From NCBI RefSeq assembly GCF_032854445.1, contig NC_088305.1, forward strand, positions 20,996,955 to 21,060,954: a stretch of 64,000 bases of DNA. Reading direction: 5' to 3'. Of the stretch, positions 1-13,800 are shown one piece after another. Below the pieces are notes generated by a model. That model had not been told where the DNA came from. It worked only from the letters and a program-made list of their open reading frames with translations, and did no database searches. How positions within the stretch are numbered: position 1 is the stretch's first letter; each line of letters starts with the position of its first letter. Position numbers and translations under genes: made by a program. The stretch comes from Liolophura sinensis (taxonomy: Eukaryota; Mollusca; Polyplacophora; Chitonida; Chitonidae).

Positions 1-2137
1 AGACTGGATGAGGTGGGGTGTCATCTGTTTGTGCTGTCTGATGACACAAGGGGAAAGTGGATGAGGTGGGGTGTCATCTGTTTGTGATGTCTAATTACAA
101 ATATCCAGACTGGATGAAGTAGAGTGTTATCTGTTTGTGCTGTCTCAATAAACTAAGACAGACTGGATGAGATCGAGTGTCATTTGTTTCTGCTGTTTGA
201 TTACACAAATCCAGACTGGATGAGGTAGAGTGTCATCTGTTTGTGCTGTCTCATTACACAAAGCCAGAGTGGATGATGTCGAGTGTCACCTGATTGTGCC
301 GTCTGATTACACAAATTTAGACTAGATGAGGTGGAGTGTCATCTGCTTGCGCTGTGTAATTACACAAAGCCAAGCTGCGTAAAGTCAGATTAGATGAGGT
401 GGAGTATCATCTGTCTGGGCTTTCTGATTACACAAAGCCAGACTGGATATGGTGGAGTGTTATCTGTTTGTGCTGTCTGACTACACAAAGTCAGAGTGGA
501 TGAGGTGGAGTGTCATCTATTTGGGCTGTCTGATTACACAAACCAAGACTGGATTAGGTGGAATGTCATCTGCTTGGCCTGTCTAATTACACAAAGCCAG
601 ATTGGATGAGGTCGAGTGTCATGTGTTTGTCCTTTCTGATGACGCAAGGGCAGAGTGGATGAGGTGGAGTGTCATATCTTTGTGCTGTCTCATTACAAAA
701 ATCCAGACTGGATGAGGTGGAGTGTCATCTGTTTGTGCTGCCTGATTAAACTAAGCCAGATTGGATGAGATGGAGTCTCATCTGTTTGTGCTGTCTGATT
801 ACACAAAGCCAGAGTGGATGAGGTCGAGTGTCATCTGCTTCCGCTGTGTAATTACACAAAGCCAGGCTGCGTGAGGTAGAGTGTCAGCCGTTTGTGCTGT
901 CTGATTACACAAAGCCAGATTGGATGAGGTGGAGTGTCATCTGTCTGTGCTGTCTGATTACACAAGGCCAGACTGGATATGGTGGAGTGTTATCTGTTTG
1001 TGCTGTCTGATTACACAAAGTCAGAGTGGATGAGGTGGAGTGTCATCTATTTGGGCTGTCTGATTACAAAAATCCAGACTGGATGAGGTGGAGTGTCATC
1101 TGTTTGTGCTCTTTGGTTACACAAAGCCAGAGTGGATGAGGTGGAGTGTCATCTGTTTGTCCTTTCTGATGAATCAAGGGCAGAGTGGATGAGGTGGAGT
1201 GTCATTTGTTTGTACTGTCTAATTACACAAAGCCAGATTGGATGAGGTCAATTGTCACCTGTTTGTGCCGTCTGATTACAAAAATCCAGACTGGATCAGG
1301 TGGAGTGTCACCTGTATGTGCTGTCTCCTTACACAAAGCCAGAGTGGATGAGGTGGAGTGTCATCTGTTTGTGCTGTCTGATTACAAAAATCCAGAGTGG
1401 ATGAGGTGGAGTGTCATCTGTCTGTGCTGTCTGATTACAAAAATCCAGACTGGATGAGGTGTAGTGTCATCTGTTTGTGCTGTCTTATTACACAAAGCCA
1501 GACTGGACGAGGTGGGGTGTCAATTTTTTGTGCTGTCTGATGACACAAGGGCAGACTGGATGAGGTGGAGTGTCATTTGTTTGTGCTGTCTGATTACAAA
1601 AATCCAGACTGGATGAGGTGGAGTGTCATCTGTTTGTGCCTTCTGATGACACAAGGACAGAATGAGGTGAAGTATTATCTGTTTGTGCTGTCTGATGACA
1701 CAAGAACTGAATGAGGTGGAGTATTATCTGTTTCCGCTCTCGTACGACACAAGGACAGAATGAGATTGGCACTATCTGTTTGTTGTCTGAAGACACAAGG
1801 ACAGAATGAGGTAGGCACTATCTGTTTGTTGTCTGATGACACAAGGACTGAATGAGGTGGGCATTATCGGTTTGAGCTGTCAGATGACACAAATACAGAA
1901 TGAAGTGGAGCATTATCTTTTCGTGCTGTGGGGTGTCACAAGAACTGAATGAGGTGGATCATTATCTGTTTCTGCACTCGTATGACACAAGGACTGAATG
2001 AGGTGGAGTATTATCTGTTTGTGCTGTCTGAAGACACAAGGACAGAATGAGGTTGGCACTATCTGTTTGTTGTCTGAAGACACAAGGACTGAGTGGGTGG
2101 GCATTATGGGTTTGAGCTGTCGGATGACACAAAGACT
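1..2137. repeat. Minisatellite, about 55-bp then about 50-bp units
   Basis: Tandem units built on 'gactggatgaggtggagtgt', then 'catctgtttgtgctgtctga' and a 'ttacacaaagccag' tail, repeat from the window edge. From about 1640 a second, shorter subtype takes over, marked by 'gacacaaggacagaatgagg'. The array is cut by the window start, so its true length is unknown. Units differ by point changes and small indels. Short open frames inside it are repeat artefacts. A perfect 8-bp hairpin (gactggag / ctccagtc, 5-nt loop) sits just at its right edge. Confidence 0.9.
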
Positions 2138-2289
2138 GGAGTTGATCTCCAGTCTCCGGGCTGTCATACAGAATCCTTTGCCAGCTTGAATTTGGTTAGT
2201 AGGTATCCGATTGAACATGAATATGGCGGGTTGGAAGTTGGATATCACATTCGAGATCACTCGCTTTTCTACATGATCCTACGGTATTG

Positions 2290-2885
2290 AGACAAGGCTC
2301 GTGTATAAACAGGCACCATCAGCGCAGTGATTTTCCCCAAAATTTGTGGATAGTTGTTGATAGGGGAGTATTAGATATTTATGAAATATTTTCACATTAC
2401 CGGAGTCTAAATGTGTATCAGTGGTATAAAATTAAGCAACTGTCGGCATCTGAATTAATCAAAAACACCCAAAATAAAAATGAACAATTTAAGTTATTCA
2501 ACAAGGCGGCGCCCACGAAAGACGATATGAAAGGAGAGTTCAAAGAAGTGATCACGTATGCCAAGGTAAGCGGTGGCATTTCTGTAGAGGTGAAGGCAAA
2601 GTTGGTCACCGCTCTTCGTGCGGCATGTGAGAAAAGAGTTGTCATTGCAGTCTAATCGACAGGGTATGGTAAAAGTCTTGTATGTCAGCTTATGCCTTGG
2701 GTCATCCAGCGACGAGAACTCAGTAAAGAACTCGCGATAAATATTGTTGTATCCCCTGTGAATTCTGTTATGCAAAATCAAGTGGAAGCCTGTAAATGGC
2801 GCACTGTTCAACGGTTCGGTATGTTCGCCATCGCGTGCAGTTGTTTACAGAAGGCAAAAGTAGTAATCTCAGATGAGATGACGTA
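2290..2885 (+). pseudogene. Broken RecQ-like helicase fragment
   Basis: One frame reads through 2290-2652 and, after a single TAA at 2653-2655, continues to 2885. Just after the stop is a Walker A-like STGYGKSL, followed by NIVVSPVNSVMQNQVEA, which matches motif Ia of RecQ-type DNA helicases (VVSPL.SLM.DQV). The residues before the stop (VKAKLVTALRAACEKRVVIAV, split by sequence context from the motif) look like the usual lead-in to Walker A. The reading frame ends soon after motif Ia, and no DEAH box or C-terminal helicase half is visible. It looks like a decayed piece of a mobile-element helicase or a retrocopy rather than a working gene. Family assignment rests on two motifs only. Confidence 0.55.
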
Positions 2886-2889
2886 ATGC

Positions 2890-4821
2890 ACAAGCCTCAC
2901 TTTCCACATCGCTATTGTAAAAAACATGGCGCAGTAGGTATATTAGAGATTTAATCTCAACGGAAGCAGTAGGTACATTTCTATTTTAGAATGGGGAATG
3001 TTACTGAGTAATGGGGTTATCTTCTCTTTGACATCATGCCGCTGTGCCTACCGAAGTCATGAGCCACAGCCTAGTATTGTTTCCCACGGAAGACGTGAAA
3101 AATCTTATTGGATCGTTTCCAAATGTATTATTAAATTCTTTTAATAACATATTCGTATTCTCTTGAGAAAACACCACACATACGGATAAGCTGCGTGTCA
3201 AAAAAGAAGATTTTTAAGATGCAGGGGCCGATCAAATTTCTGATTTAAGTAAAACATTGAAATACAATCATAAAGCTCATTTTTCTGCTCTTTGTTCATC
3301 TCATCAGTATTAACTAAAGAGTAAGTGTCCAACTTTTTACTTCCAGTTTATACCCAAGACTACGCTTTGTAAACAGATTTTAAATTTCGACTCATGTCGG
3401 AAATGGCATTGTGGAATCGGCCACAGATGTTCATAATTTGTTCTATTTATTATCAAAGTGATAAAAAAAGTATTTACAAAAACAGCCAAATTAAGAATTC
3501 ACTGACCTTTATTTCGTTCATTTAATGAAGTCTGAGAACACCCTGACGAGTCTTGATGAAATACATAAATCCAAGGCTCTGTTAATAAATACCGACAGCT
3601 ACAAGATGTGTGACATATGTACAATGAGACAGGTAAACAATCGTTAAGATGATAACCCCTGTATAACTGATCACCTTTGCCCTTTTATTGTACTATAATT
3701 GACCAGTGCTGAAAACACAGTGCTTACCTTCCAACCAAAAATTCATACACAGGCCCAATGTGACAATGATACATGTACATATGGAACATCCGGATACTTG
3801 GTGCGTAAAAAGTATTTTGTTCTGGTGCGTAAGCCCCGCGCATAGAAGTATTGCGTTCTTTTTTTCTTTCTGCTTTTGTACTTGAAAACGCGACACTCAA
3901 CGTTGCTCATCTCAAAATGTCACTCTCTCTGTGAGGGAAGCAATTCTGACTTTTACTCCTTGAACAAACCCGAACAACATTTACCAGGCTGACCTGTAGG
4001 CCTATTTCCACACTGCATACGCTTCCACATTGGGTACAGGTCCACACGGAATATCTTTAAGAATTCTTCAATTTTGGAACTGCTGGGTCCAGTTTCACAA
4101 AGATGCTGTACATGCACAATAATCGCTCATACAGGACAATGGTAACATAATAGTAACATACAAAATATCATACCAGGATTGTAAGATAAAATAATGTGGT
4201 ACACCACTTTGTGAAACTGCGCCCCTGGTTTGCAATTTATAGTAAATACACACGCAACTGTAGCAGAATCACCCAGTTTCTCTCTTCTCACATTGTTAGT
4301 CCATCTGCTAACAACATATCCATATCTTTACTTTTCCAAAAAACCATGAAAGAGAGATAATCTTTCAACTTTCGGCACCAATAACACTTATCCCAAAAAT
4401 TAGAATTACAGTAAATGAAGAACAGGTTATATTCCACCAACTGTTTACTCCCATATGATGTACATATCCTTCCACATGTTGTTTACTGGAACTTACACAT
4501 GGTTTATGGTAAACACACACGCTGTATACTTCCACATGGCTTATAGTAAACACACATGATGTATATTAATTCTTCTGCATGATGTACCCCCCACCCCACC
4601 CCCACCCCCGGCCTCAGGACAAAAGTAAATGTTCACAGCCACATCTTGAACAATTGAAAATTGTACAGAAACTGCTCCTTTCTAGCAATAATTTCTCTCA
4701 AAGCTGCAGTAAACGGTAAGAACAGGCCACTTAGACAATGCAGGGCAGTTTGGTGCGATATGACGGTGGGGTATCAGACTGGGCAGGTGCAGGTAAAACA
4801 GGCTCAGGTAGTACATGAAGC
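2890..4821. other. Region downstream of SMARCD, no gene seen
   Basis: AT-rich sequence with no convincing coding exon. On the minus strand this is the SMARCD 3' UTR side. An AATAAA on the minus strand at 3684-3689 is a possible poly(A) signal, which would give a 3' UTR of about 1.1 kb. A C-rich tract lies at 4586-4612. Confidence 0.4.
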
Positions 4822-4875
4822 TCAGGTGTTGCGGATCCCCAAGGCTTGTTCGATCTCTAACCTCCTCTGCTGAAT
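4822..4875 (-). CDS. SMARCD1: SMARCD terminal exon (stop codon)
   Basis: A 54-bp coding end: [17 protein letters not shown] then TGA at 4824-4822. The C-terminal ALGIRNT matches the vertebrate C-terminus. Acceptor cttgacag|ATT, phase 0. Confidence 0.95.
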   Translation of the reverse strand: MQQRRLEIEQALGIRNT

Positions 4876-7800
4876 CTGTCAAGAGCAAGAGCCAAACTTG
4901 ATCATGATCATGGGATCATCATAATAATAACAATAATAATAATATTTTTATTAATCGAAGGTAGGTGGATCAATTTACAGTGAAACTGTTCTTCTACAAG
5001 GCCTTTACAGAGAAAACAATATATAGGAAATACACTTCAGAATTCAATCAAAAAATACATCAATATATATAAAACCAGATGAAGCATTGTGTAGTTTGAA
5101 AAGTGAAGATACATATGATATATATACATACAAAAGCAACAACACAACCAATAATGCTGTCACTACAACTGTCCCAACCAAGAAGGGTTGGTGGGAGACA
5201 GCCCATTACCAACTCTTCCCACTGCCCTGATGGCTGGAATCTTCTACCATAAATTTAGCCAGGGGGTGTCTCAGTTTCTTTGAGAACTCCCTATTCTGAG
5301 ATAGGGAAAAATAGGAGGAAATAGGAAATGGGACAGCCTGATTTCAAATTCTGGCTAAATCTATGCTACCTGCATAATTGCACAGGGAGAAAACCAAGTG
5401 ATTGGGAGATGGCTAACAGGAACACACCTCTGGACGACTGGCGTGAGGTTACTGGCCTCATGCATAAAGCAATTGTAGTCTAAAGTAACTGTAACTACCA
5501 TGGCAACATATGTGTTTAACATCTGTCACCATGGTAATTACAACCAATTAAGCCTATGGTCCCAATGCGCAAGTGGTCCAAGATTTTCATATATCTACAA
5601 ACATGGCGAAATGTGAATTGTATCTCGCATTTTGGTCAGACATCTCTTTCATAGTTCTTGCGGCCTGACACTTCATAAATTGCACAGCTTTCCAGGACCT
5701 TTTCAGATAGAATTCTTTCATTACCAGTTCAATGACCCCTAAATTCCACAGTGCTTTCCACTTTTTTGACCATCTGACCATTTGACCATATATGGCACTG
5801 ATATCATGCCAAAACAACATATTAACAACAAATTCAAATCTTTCTCTGTTTAAAGGCAATGACCTCTGAAAATCGAAGTAGGCCTCATTAAATAGCACAC
5901 TTAAAACTGTGCATTAATATATTTCATTTTTTTGGTTAGATTTGTGTGAGAAGAGTTAAAGGCATTCAAACATTTGTATTCTAAGGTGGGCTTTGTGGAC
6001 CATACCATCAGAGTTTAGGAACTCTGACGTCACAGGAAGTTTTACCACCTTTAATCACGACAATGAGTGTTGGAATAACTCTTGTTACCTATGAGTAAAG
6101 GATTACTGAAATAATGCTCCAATAAATTCCTTCCTTCTGGAAAAAAGGGTGATGTGACGTCAGAGCTTCTAGGTACCGTCAATATGGCTCATAAAGCCCC
6201 CCATAATATTCAAACATTTAAATGCTTTTCAACACTCTTAAAAAAATATGAAGAAATTAATAAAAGTATTTTTACGCATAGTTTTCAGTTGTCTATATGA
6301 TGAGTCTTACTTATATTTTTGCTTTCTGTTACTTTAAATGTCAAGTATATAAAAGTCTTAAACAGTTTTAATATTTTTTATAGGCATCTTAATAAAGTCC
6401 CAGGTCATATAAAGAAATTTATTGACAAGAGTTTCAGTTTCAAAGGCCTGGAAATTTTTATTTCAAACTCCATGTTTCTCAAGGATTTTCCAGGGATGCC
6501 TGAACCCTGCAATCTGCTTTGAACTGACTGTTAACAGACATACCTTGCCGTAGAAGTAACGACACACGGCCTCCTGGCACCAGGGTTGGTGGAAGTAGTC
6601 AGCCCTGCGCTCTTCTTCAGGGTTGCCTACCACATCAGTCATCGTCTAAGAGAAAAAAGAATTTAAAAAAAAACATTCAGTTGTGTTGCTATCCTACATT
6701 TACATTACACGGGAAAAATGCTTTCAGATTTGAATAACTATGCCACAATCTTCTATCATACAGTGGTAGTAACCAGGTTCTCAGAGACAAACCGCTAGCT
6801 CACCACCAGTGCACTTGTGGCAGACTTCCACATCTTCCATAGAGCAGTAGTAACCAGACTACAGGTTCTCAGTGACAAACCACCAGCTCTTCCATACTGC
6901 AGTAGTAACCAGACAACAGATTCCCAATGCCAAGCTACTAGCTCACAACTAGTGTACTTCTGGCAGACTTCCATATCTTTCATACAGCAGTAGACTTCAT
7001 GTTCTCAGAGACCAACCCATTAGCCCACCGCTAGTGCACCTTTGGGTCACTTCTAGCATTCACTCCACATTCATCAGATGAAAATGCAGTTACACTGCTG
7101 CATTCTTTCTGTGTTCCAGAGACACACCATTGGCAGGCTACTGAATCCTGAGTATAGAAACCACTTTCAGGAAACTTCAAAACTTCAAGATTTTCCATCA
7201 ATAACATTTGCCACAGGTATAGACAATGTCATTTACAAAGACTTCAAGTGAAATCTGACTTACCATGGCTGCATGTATACATTTCAGACGCTTTAACAAA
7301 GAGCTTGATTTATGTCCATATTTATGTCAACATCCGATTCTTTTCGCTGCCTTTACCTGTTCATAGGTTTCTATTCATTCACTGTTTGCCAATGTGTTTC
7401 TGTTGCTAAAGACGTGTATTTTTCCTAAAGCACTAAACTTGCCATCCACATCACTACTGCTTAATTCACCACATGCTGACATGCTAACCATCTGGTTGCA
7501 GTTTGGACAGGTGGATTTTAAAAATTCTCAGTCCTGTCATGTAGTGTTTGAGCCATCAAATGACAGCCATTTTAACTGTGTGGTCACAAGCCCCCTCAAC
7601 AGGGTTGCAGGACTGACAGTATTATGTCACACTTTACCTTCAAGTCTCTCATCTGTGACAGCAGCCAGTTGTTGATGAATTCTTGGGGATCTTTAGCAAA
7701 GCTCAGGAAGAAATCACGATGTGTTTTCAGGGAGTTGATGGTTTCCACAGTTTCGTGAATCTAGAAGAAGAATGGATGAATGAATAAGGCTTTATGCCAC

Positions 7801-10800
7801 ATCAGCATTATTTCGCTCATATCTTGGAAAACAAAAAACAAAAAAAAAAGTTGTTTTCATAGCATAGGATAAAGGTTTCTTAACTGTCAACTAATACTGT
7901 ACACCCAAGTGTTCTACATATTTTGTTCAATTTATGTATTTATTGTATTCCAGTTTTGAATTTTCAAGTGACATATTTTACTTCGACCATATAGGGTCAC
8001 TTGAATACACGTTTTTTTTGTTGTTGTAAAGTTGGATTACATTGCTATTGTGTGTTTATATGTGCCTTTAGCTACCAAGCTATACGTGCAAAACGTACAA
8101 AATAGTAAAGTTTGGAAATTATCACCTGTGATATAAATAAATTTTACCTATTGCATAAAAATGTCATGATCCTGGACAAAACTTGAACAACTGAACATCA
8201 CTGCCCATCCCTGCTATTGGTCATCAAACACCATTTGTACACCACATGTCACATGGCTGACAACGGAAGTAAACAAATTAAGAAAAGACATCGAATGTTG
8301 CACCTACTTTGTTGTCTAATGTGGCTATTTCCTGTTGGCTCTGAGTCGACAACAAGAAGGAGTTCATCTGCTGCCTCAATGTGTCGTCCTGAAAATATAA
8401 CATCATAAAATCATGATTTATTTACTTATTTATTTGATTGGTGTTATACGCCGTACTCAAGAATATTTCCCCGATACGGCAGCTGCCTGCATTATGGTGG
8501 GAGGAAACCGGACAGAGCCCACAATTATGATTTAAAAGTTCATTGAGTGTGTTTCTAAGATGAAGTAAAAAGTTTCTTAAAGCTTTACTTCCACAGATCT
8601 CAAAGTTTATGCATTGCCTTTTGCTTTTCTTCGGTGAATAAATCAAATCAAACCAAATCACTCCTCTGAAAATCTTATTTTGTTTATTTCAGTAGTGTTT
8701 TAAAGCTGTGCTCTGCTGCAAACTCTTACTGAAATAAATTACTCCTACTGAAATCAATGTTTCAATAAGAGTTCTAATGCCTAATAAAGTAATTGTTTCA
8801 ATTTAAGCCTTGCAATGGTAAACCCTTTATACCAAAATCCTATTACCTTTATTTCACCACGACACATTAATAGTCTTATCTGTCGATTATTAAAATATAT
8901 GAATAATATACACATAGCTTAAAACAATTTAACAAAATAATTTGTTACAATAAGTGTTGCGCTTATAACAATTATAATAAGATTTATGGCAATAGGGGTG
9001 CTTTATTTCAATAAGAGTTGCAACAGGGCTCAACAATTTGAAACTTTCAGCTTAGTACAGTCAAGTGACCATACTATGTTTATTTATTTGATTGGTGTTC
9101 TAAGCTGTACTCAAGAATACTAACAGTACAGTACCATGCCAACATGCAGTTTTGCTGTGTATCACTCCAGTAATGTCACCTAGAACTTGAAAAGTTGCTG
9201 TTAAACCAAGCTAGCAGAAAACATAAAAATCATTTTCACTTGGAGATGAAGAGGGTGAAAAGTAATTTTTTTCCTTTAAAGAGACTGAAAATAATTGTTG
9301 TATGCTTGGTAACTGGGGCCATCTCTAGGTACATATCATCTTTGTGATAATGTTCAAAGGAGGGTGTAAAGCTGGTATAAGGAATGTATTTGTGCTCAAA
9401 TTTGGTGTTTTCACCTAACAAATGTGTTCAACCAAACATTCATAAATATTACCAAAAACACTCAGATTAAACACATGTTTGAAGATAAACAACAGGTTTA
9501 CATTCAAATTACACTGATCACAACATTACAATTAGACCATTAATTATCCCAGATGATGTCAACCAAATGTCCTAAATACCCATGATACAAAAATTATTAC
9601 CCAACACGTTTTTTTCTCCTGAAAGAAAAACCAAAAAAAAAAAAAATGTCAAAGCTCATGTTTGAAAATGTAAACTTTTTCATCTGAAATTTGCATCATT
9701 ATTATGTTTTCTTCCCCTTTAACAAGAATATTTACCACTTCCACATCGATGTCATAACAGGCCGTCTTCTTGGCATCTGGACCCTCGACCCTGACAAGTA
9801 AAGAATAAGGAAGATGAGGGGGGGTAGGTTGGCTGCATTGTTAATGGTCTTGTGGCACATTCATAATCCTACCAAAGATGATTTATTTGATTTTTTTGAT
9901 TTTTTTTTTTGATTGGTGTTTCACGCAACACTCAAGAATACTTCACTTATACGATGATGGCCAGCATTACTGTGGGAGGAAAACGGGCTTGGAGAAACCC
10001 ACAACTATCCGCAGGTTGCTGAGAGACCTTCCTATGTACGGCCGGAGAGGAAGACAGGAGGAGCTGGACTTGAACTCACAGCGATCGCATTGGTGAGAGG
10101 TTCCTGATCATTACGCTGCACTAGAGCACTAACCAACTAAGCCACGGAGGCCCCATGAAATTTATACATGTACTACAATGCTCACCGGCTCTCTACAAAG
10201 GGAAGCAACTCTTTAACCCATGGAACAATCTGGTGGAAATTGAAGCAACAATTGATAATGAATATTTACCCCAACCGTTGAGTTCACAAGTAATTTAATA
10301 GAGACAGGAAATATAAAATTGCTTCGCCCATTTATATTTTAGTTGAGTATAATTGTTTAATATCATACATGTACTCAAGAATCTGTCACTATTACACAGG
10401 TTGTCAGATGTATGAGTGGAGCAAGTGTTTCACATAGGTCCACTAACCATTCCACAAGGGTTCACACAGAAAATACACTGTCAATCTTCTCGATAAATAT
10501 CAGAAATTATTCACCATGTATATCTATTCAACATGTATAAGTTACATATTTTGCCTAATTCTTCAGAGTTCGCCAAATTTTTAGAAACAAATATTTTAAG
10601 ACAATTATTTGTCTCTAAAACTGTTAGTGAAATTTGTTGTTATTTACCATAGTTGATACATTTATTTTCGTCATTTTTTGTGGATTTGCTTTGCAGGTAT
10701 TCACCAGATTTTAGTTCAAACCTAGTACCACAAATCAGTTAGAGGCCTCCGTCGCTCAGTTCTGACCCAGAAGCCTATCACCAATGCGGTCACTGTGAGT

Positions 10801-13800
10801 TCAAGTCCAGCTCATGCTGGCTTCCTCTCCAGCTGCATCCTGCCAGCAACTTGCGGATGGTCGTGGGTTTCCCAGGGCTCTGCTCGGTTTCCTCGAACCT
10901 GCTGGCCGCCATCGTATAAGTGAGCTATTCTTGAGTACGGCATAAAATCACCAGTCAATCAAATCAAACAAATCAGTCTCTCCAAATGAAGGATTAATTG
11001 CACACATACATATAGAGTAAGTACAAAAGTAAACAAAATTAAAGCTCTGTATGTGAAGTGGTAGAAGTAATGCTATGGATGACTCCCGATCGTCATCNNN
11101 NNNNNNNNNNNNNNNNNNNNNNNNNNNNNNNNNNNNNNNNNNNNNNNNNNNNNNNNNNNNNNNNNNNNNNNNNNNNNNNNNNNNNNNNNNNNNNNNNNNN
11201 NNNNNNNNNNNNNNNNNNNNNNNNNNNNNNNNNNNNNNNNNNNNNNNNNNNNNNNNNNNNNNNNNNNNNNNNNNNNNNNNNNNNNNNNNNNNNNNNNCAA
11301 CTTCCTCTTTTAAAGTCTAAGGTGTGAGTCGACCCAGGACTGACCCTGGATCTACCGCTCACGAAGCAAACGCTCTACGAACCGTGCTATCAGGGGCGCT
11401 TAACTCCATCAAAGCAATTGACTATTACACTGAGTTGTCTTCTCCTAGACAACATCCTCATTGAGGTATGCTGATTTAGGTCAGGGCAATAACTGAGTAC
11501 TGTTTCCCAGTCTTCTAGTAATTCTCTCTGTTTTTTAACAGGCAAAGAGTTTTGTCTGATACGAGTTTCTCTCACCTCCACCAAGTGGTTGTCTGGACCG
11601 TACAAATCTTTATCCAACTCAATCACCAGACTCTTGAAGAACGAAGAGAATTTACGCTTCATTTTAGAGTTGTCATTCATCTTTGCAACCAGAGGCTGGA
11701 AAATCACAAAAGAGAAAAAAAATATGCATTAAAACGCCACAATGCTGCAAAATGAAAGAGGAGAATTTAAGCTTCATTTTACTGAGTTGTTATTTATCTT
11801 TGCAACCAGAGCCTGGAAAAATCACAAAAGGAAAACAAAAACTTGCAAATGCTACAATGCTGCAAAATAAAGGAGGAGAATTTACACTTCATTTTAGCAT
11901 CTTCATCTAATCAAGCCAGTGATGTCCGACATCATCTACCTTCCCTTATTGAGCTATTCTAACTCTTCAAAGGTCTCAACTTTCCTTCATAAATATGCAT
12001 GATTTGTTGTCCAATCAGATTCCACCTTAGTTATTGACACTGATAGGAGTTCAAAACAACATGGGATGTGGTGTAATGAAAAGTACATGTGTGAAGTGTA
12101 GGGAATAAATTTATTTCACACGTAGAAGTGTTAGTGCAAAAAATATTCCCCTGCACATTGACGACTTAAGGGTTGTACGGGGTCAGTCATTTTGAGGCAA
12201 AATATGCTTGAAAGAAATTAGTGGCTAAACAACCACATAGGCTATATCAATCGACTGTTTCGCTATCACCAATAGGCCTGCTGTTTGATAGCAGTGACTT
12301 CCTGCTGCCTGATAAAACACAGTGACTTTTCGCGGCCTGATAGCACAGTGACTTTCTGCTGCCTGTTGGCTTGAATACAAGCACATCAATTAACATTCAT
12401 AGCATTGTTTATTGCCGTTGTATAATGTTGTGTCAAGGAAAAAATCGGATCCAAACGTACATGCATTTACTTCAAAACAAGGAAATACACTTTTATAAGA
12501 GATGATTGGCCACAAATGTCAAAGCAAAAGTACGAGGACTGTAAGGCCATTAGCTGTCAAAAGAGTAGGATTATGAAGACTTTCATAAGTACAGTAAAGC
12601 AAGGCTGATTATGAATCCTATGGCCCAGTATCAACCTTGCTGGAACAAAGATGCATTTTAGACTTGTTATTCATCTTTGCAACCAGATGCTAGAAAATCA
12701 CAAAAGAAAAAGAAACGCTAAAACACTACAATGCCGCAAAATAAAGGACGGGAATCTAGGCTTCATTTTAGAGTTTAGAGTTTCATCTTTGCAAACAAAG
12801 GTCGAAAATTCACAGAAACTAACTCATTAAAGCCCTAGAATGTTGCAACATGTGAATCTACTAGTCTTTTGCCGTCTTACTGTATTGTTACCTCTTGGGA
12901 GAAACTTACGTTAGAAGTAACATTGGAAGAAACAGCCAAGCAATGAGCCAATGATGGGTCCACAAATACCTGAATGAAGACACAATGTCGGACAGGCATC
13001 TGGCTAGAGGTGGAGGAAAATATACTTACATCTTCTAAAAGTCTTCCTTCTACACGTAACTCCCACGATGCAACAGTCTCCTCCCCATCCTGTAAATCAA
13101 AGCCAAATGTGAACATGTCTGTGAAACTAGCAATAATACATAATGTGTGCTTCTTGACTGATACACAGGCACTACTGTTTGCCACGAGTCCTCCATCCTG
13201 TTCAGCTGTACAACTTTTATGACCTCAAGTAATCGCATGTTCAACTGATGCATATCACTGATTATCCCAAAATAAAAAAATAATGATGCTTTTCACTGGA
13301 CAACATCAGTCACATGGGTGACATGTATATTCTTGTATCCTGCAACCGAAGTCATATGCGTCTTCTGACTAGGTTATCTCCCTGTTTGTATAAACAATGG
13401 TCACATCACTTTAGTGATTCACCTCTACATTGGTCTTCAGAACTGAAATGATGGGTCTTTTGCAGGATAAATTCGGCACATGGTTACTCAGTTATAGGAG
13501 ACAGATGTACTTGGGGTCAGTAAGCCTCATATCTGGGGTTACTTTTAATTTGAGGGTTGCTAATACCACACATTTTCGTATCCTGTAACTCAACAGCCTT
13601 CTACTATAATTCAAACTTTTCACATGTCTGCAAGGTGTTTATTCAAGCATATTCCGAAGGCATTATTCTGTGTTGACTAATAAAATTATGCCTTTTGTTA
13701 AGCCCTGAAACTGGTCACTCCAACCAATGTTGTGTTGTCTCCAAAATCAAGTTAAAATGTTCATAAACTGCACTGAAAAGTTGATCTTTCATATGTGAAA

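Noticed and set aside
1185-1457. 90-residue open frame in the left-edge array
   Set aside because: Entirely within the minisatellite; periodic peptide without family match.
5587-5898. 103-residue minus-strand open frame next to the foldback MITE
   Set aside because: No recognisable family, no splice context, and part of it borders the repeat; it is compatible with chance.
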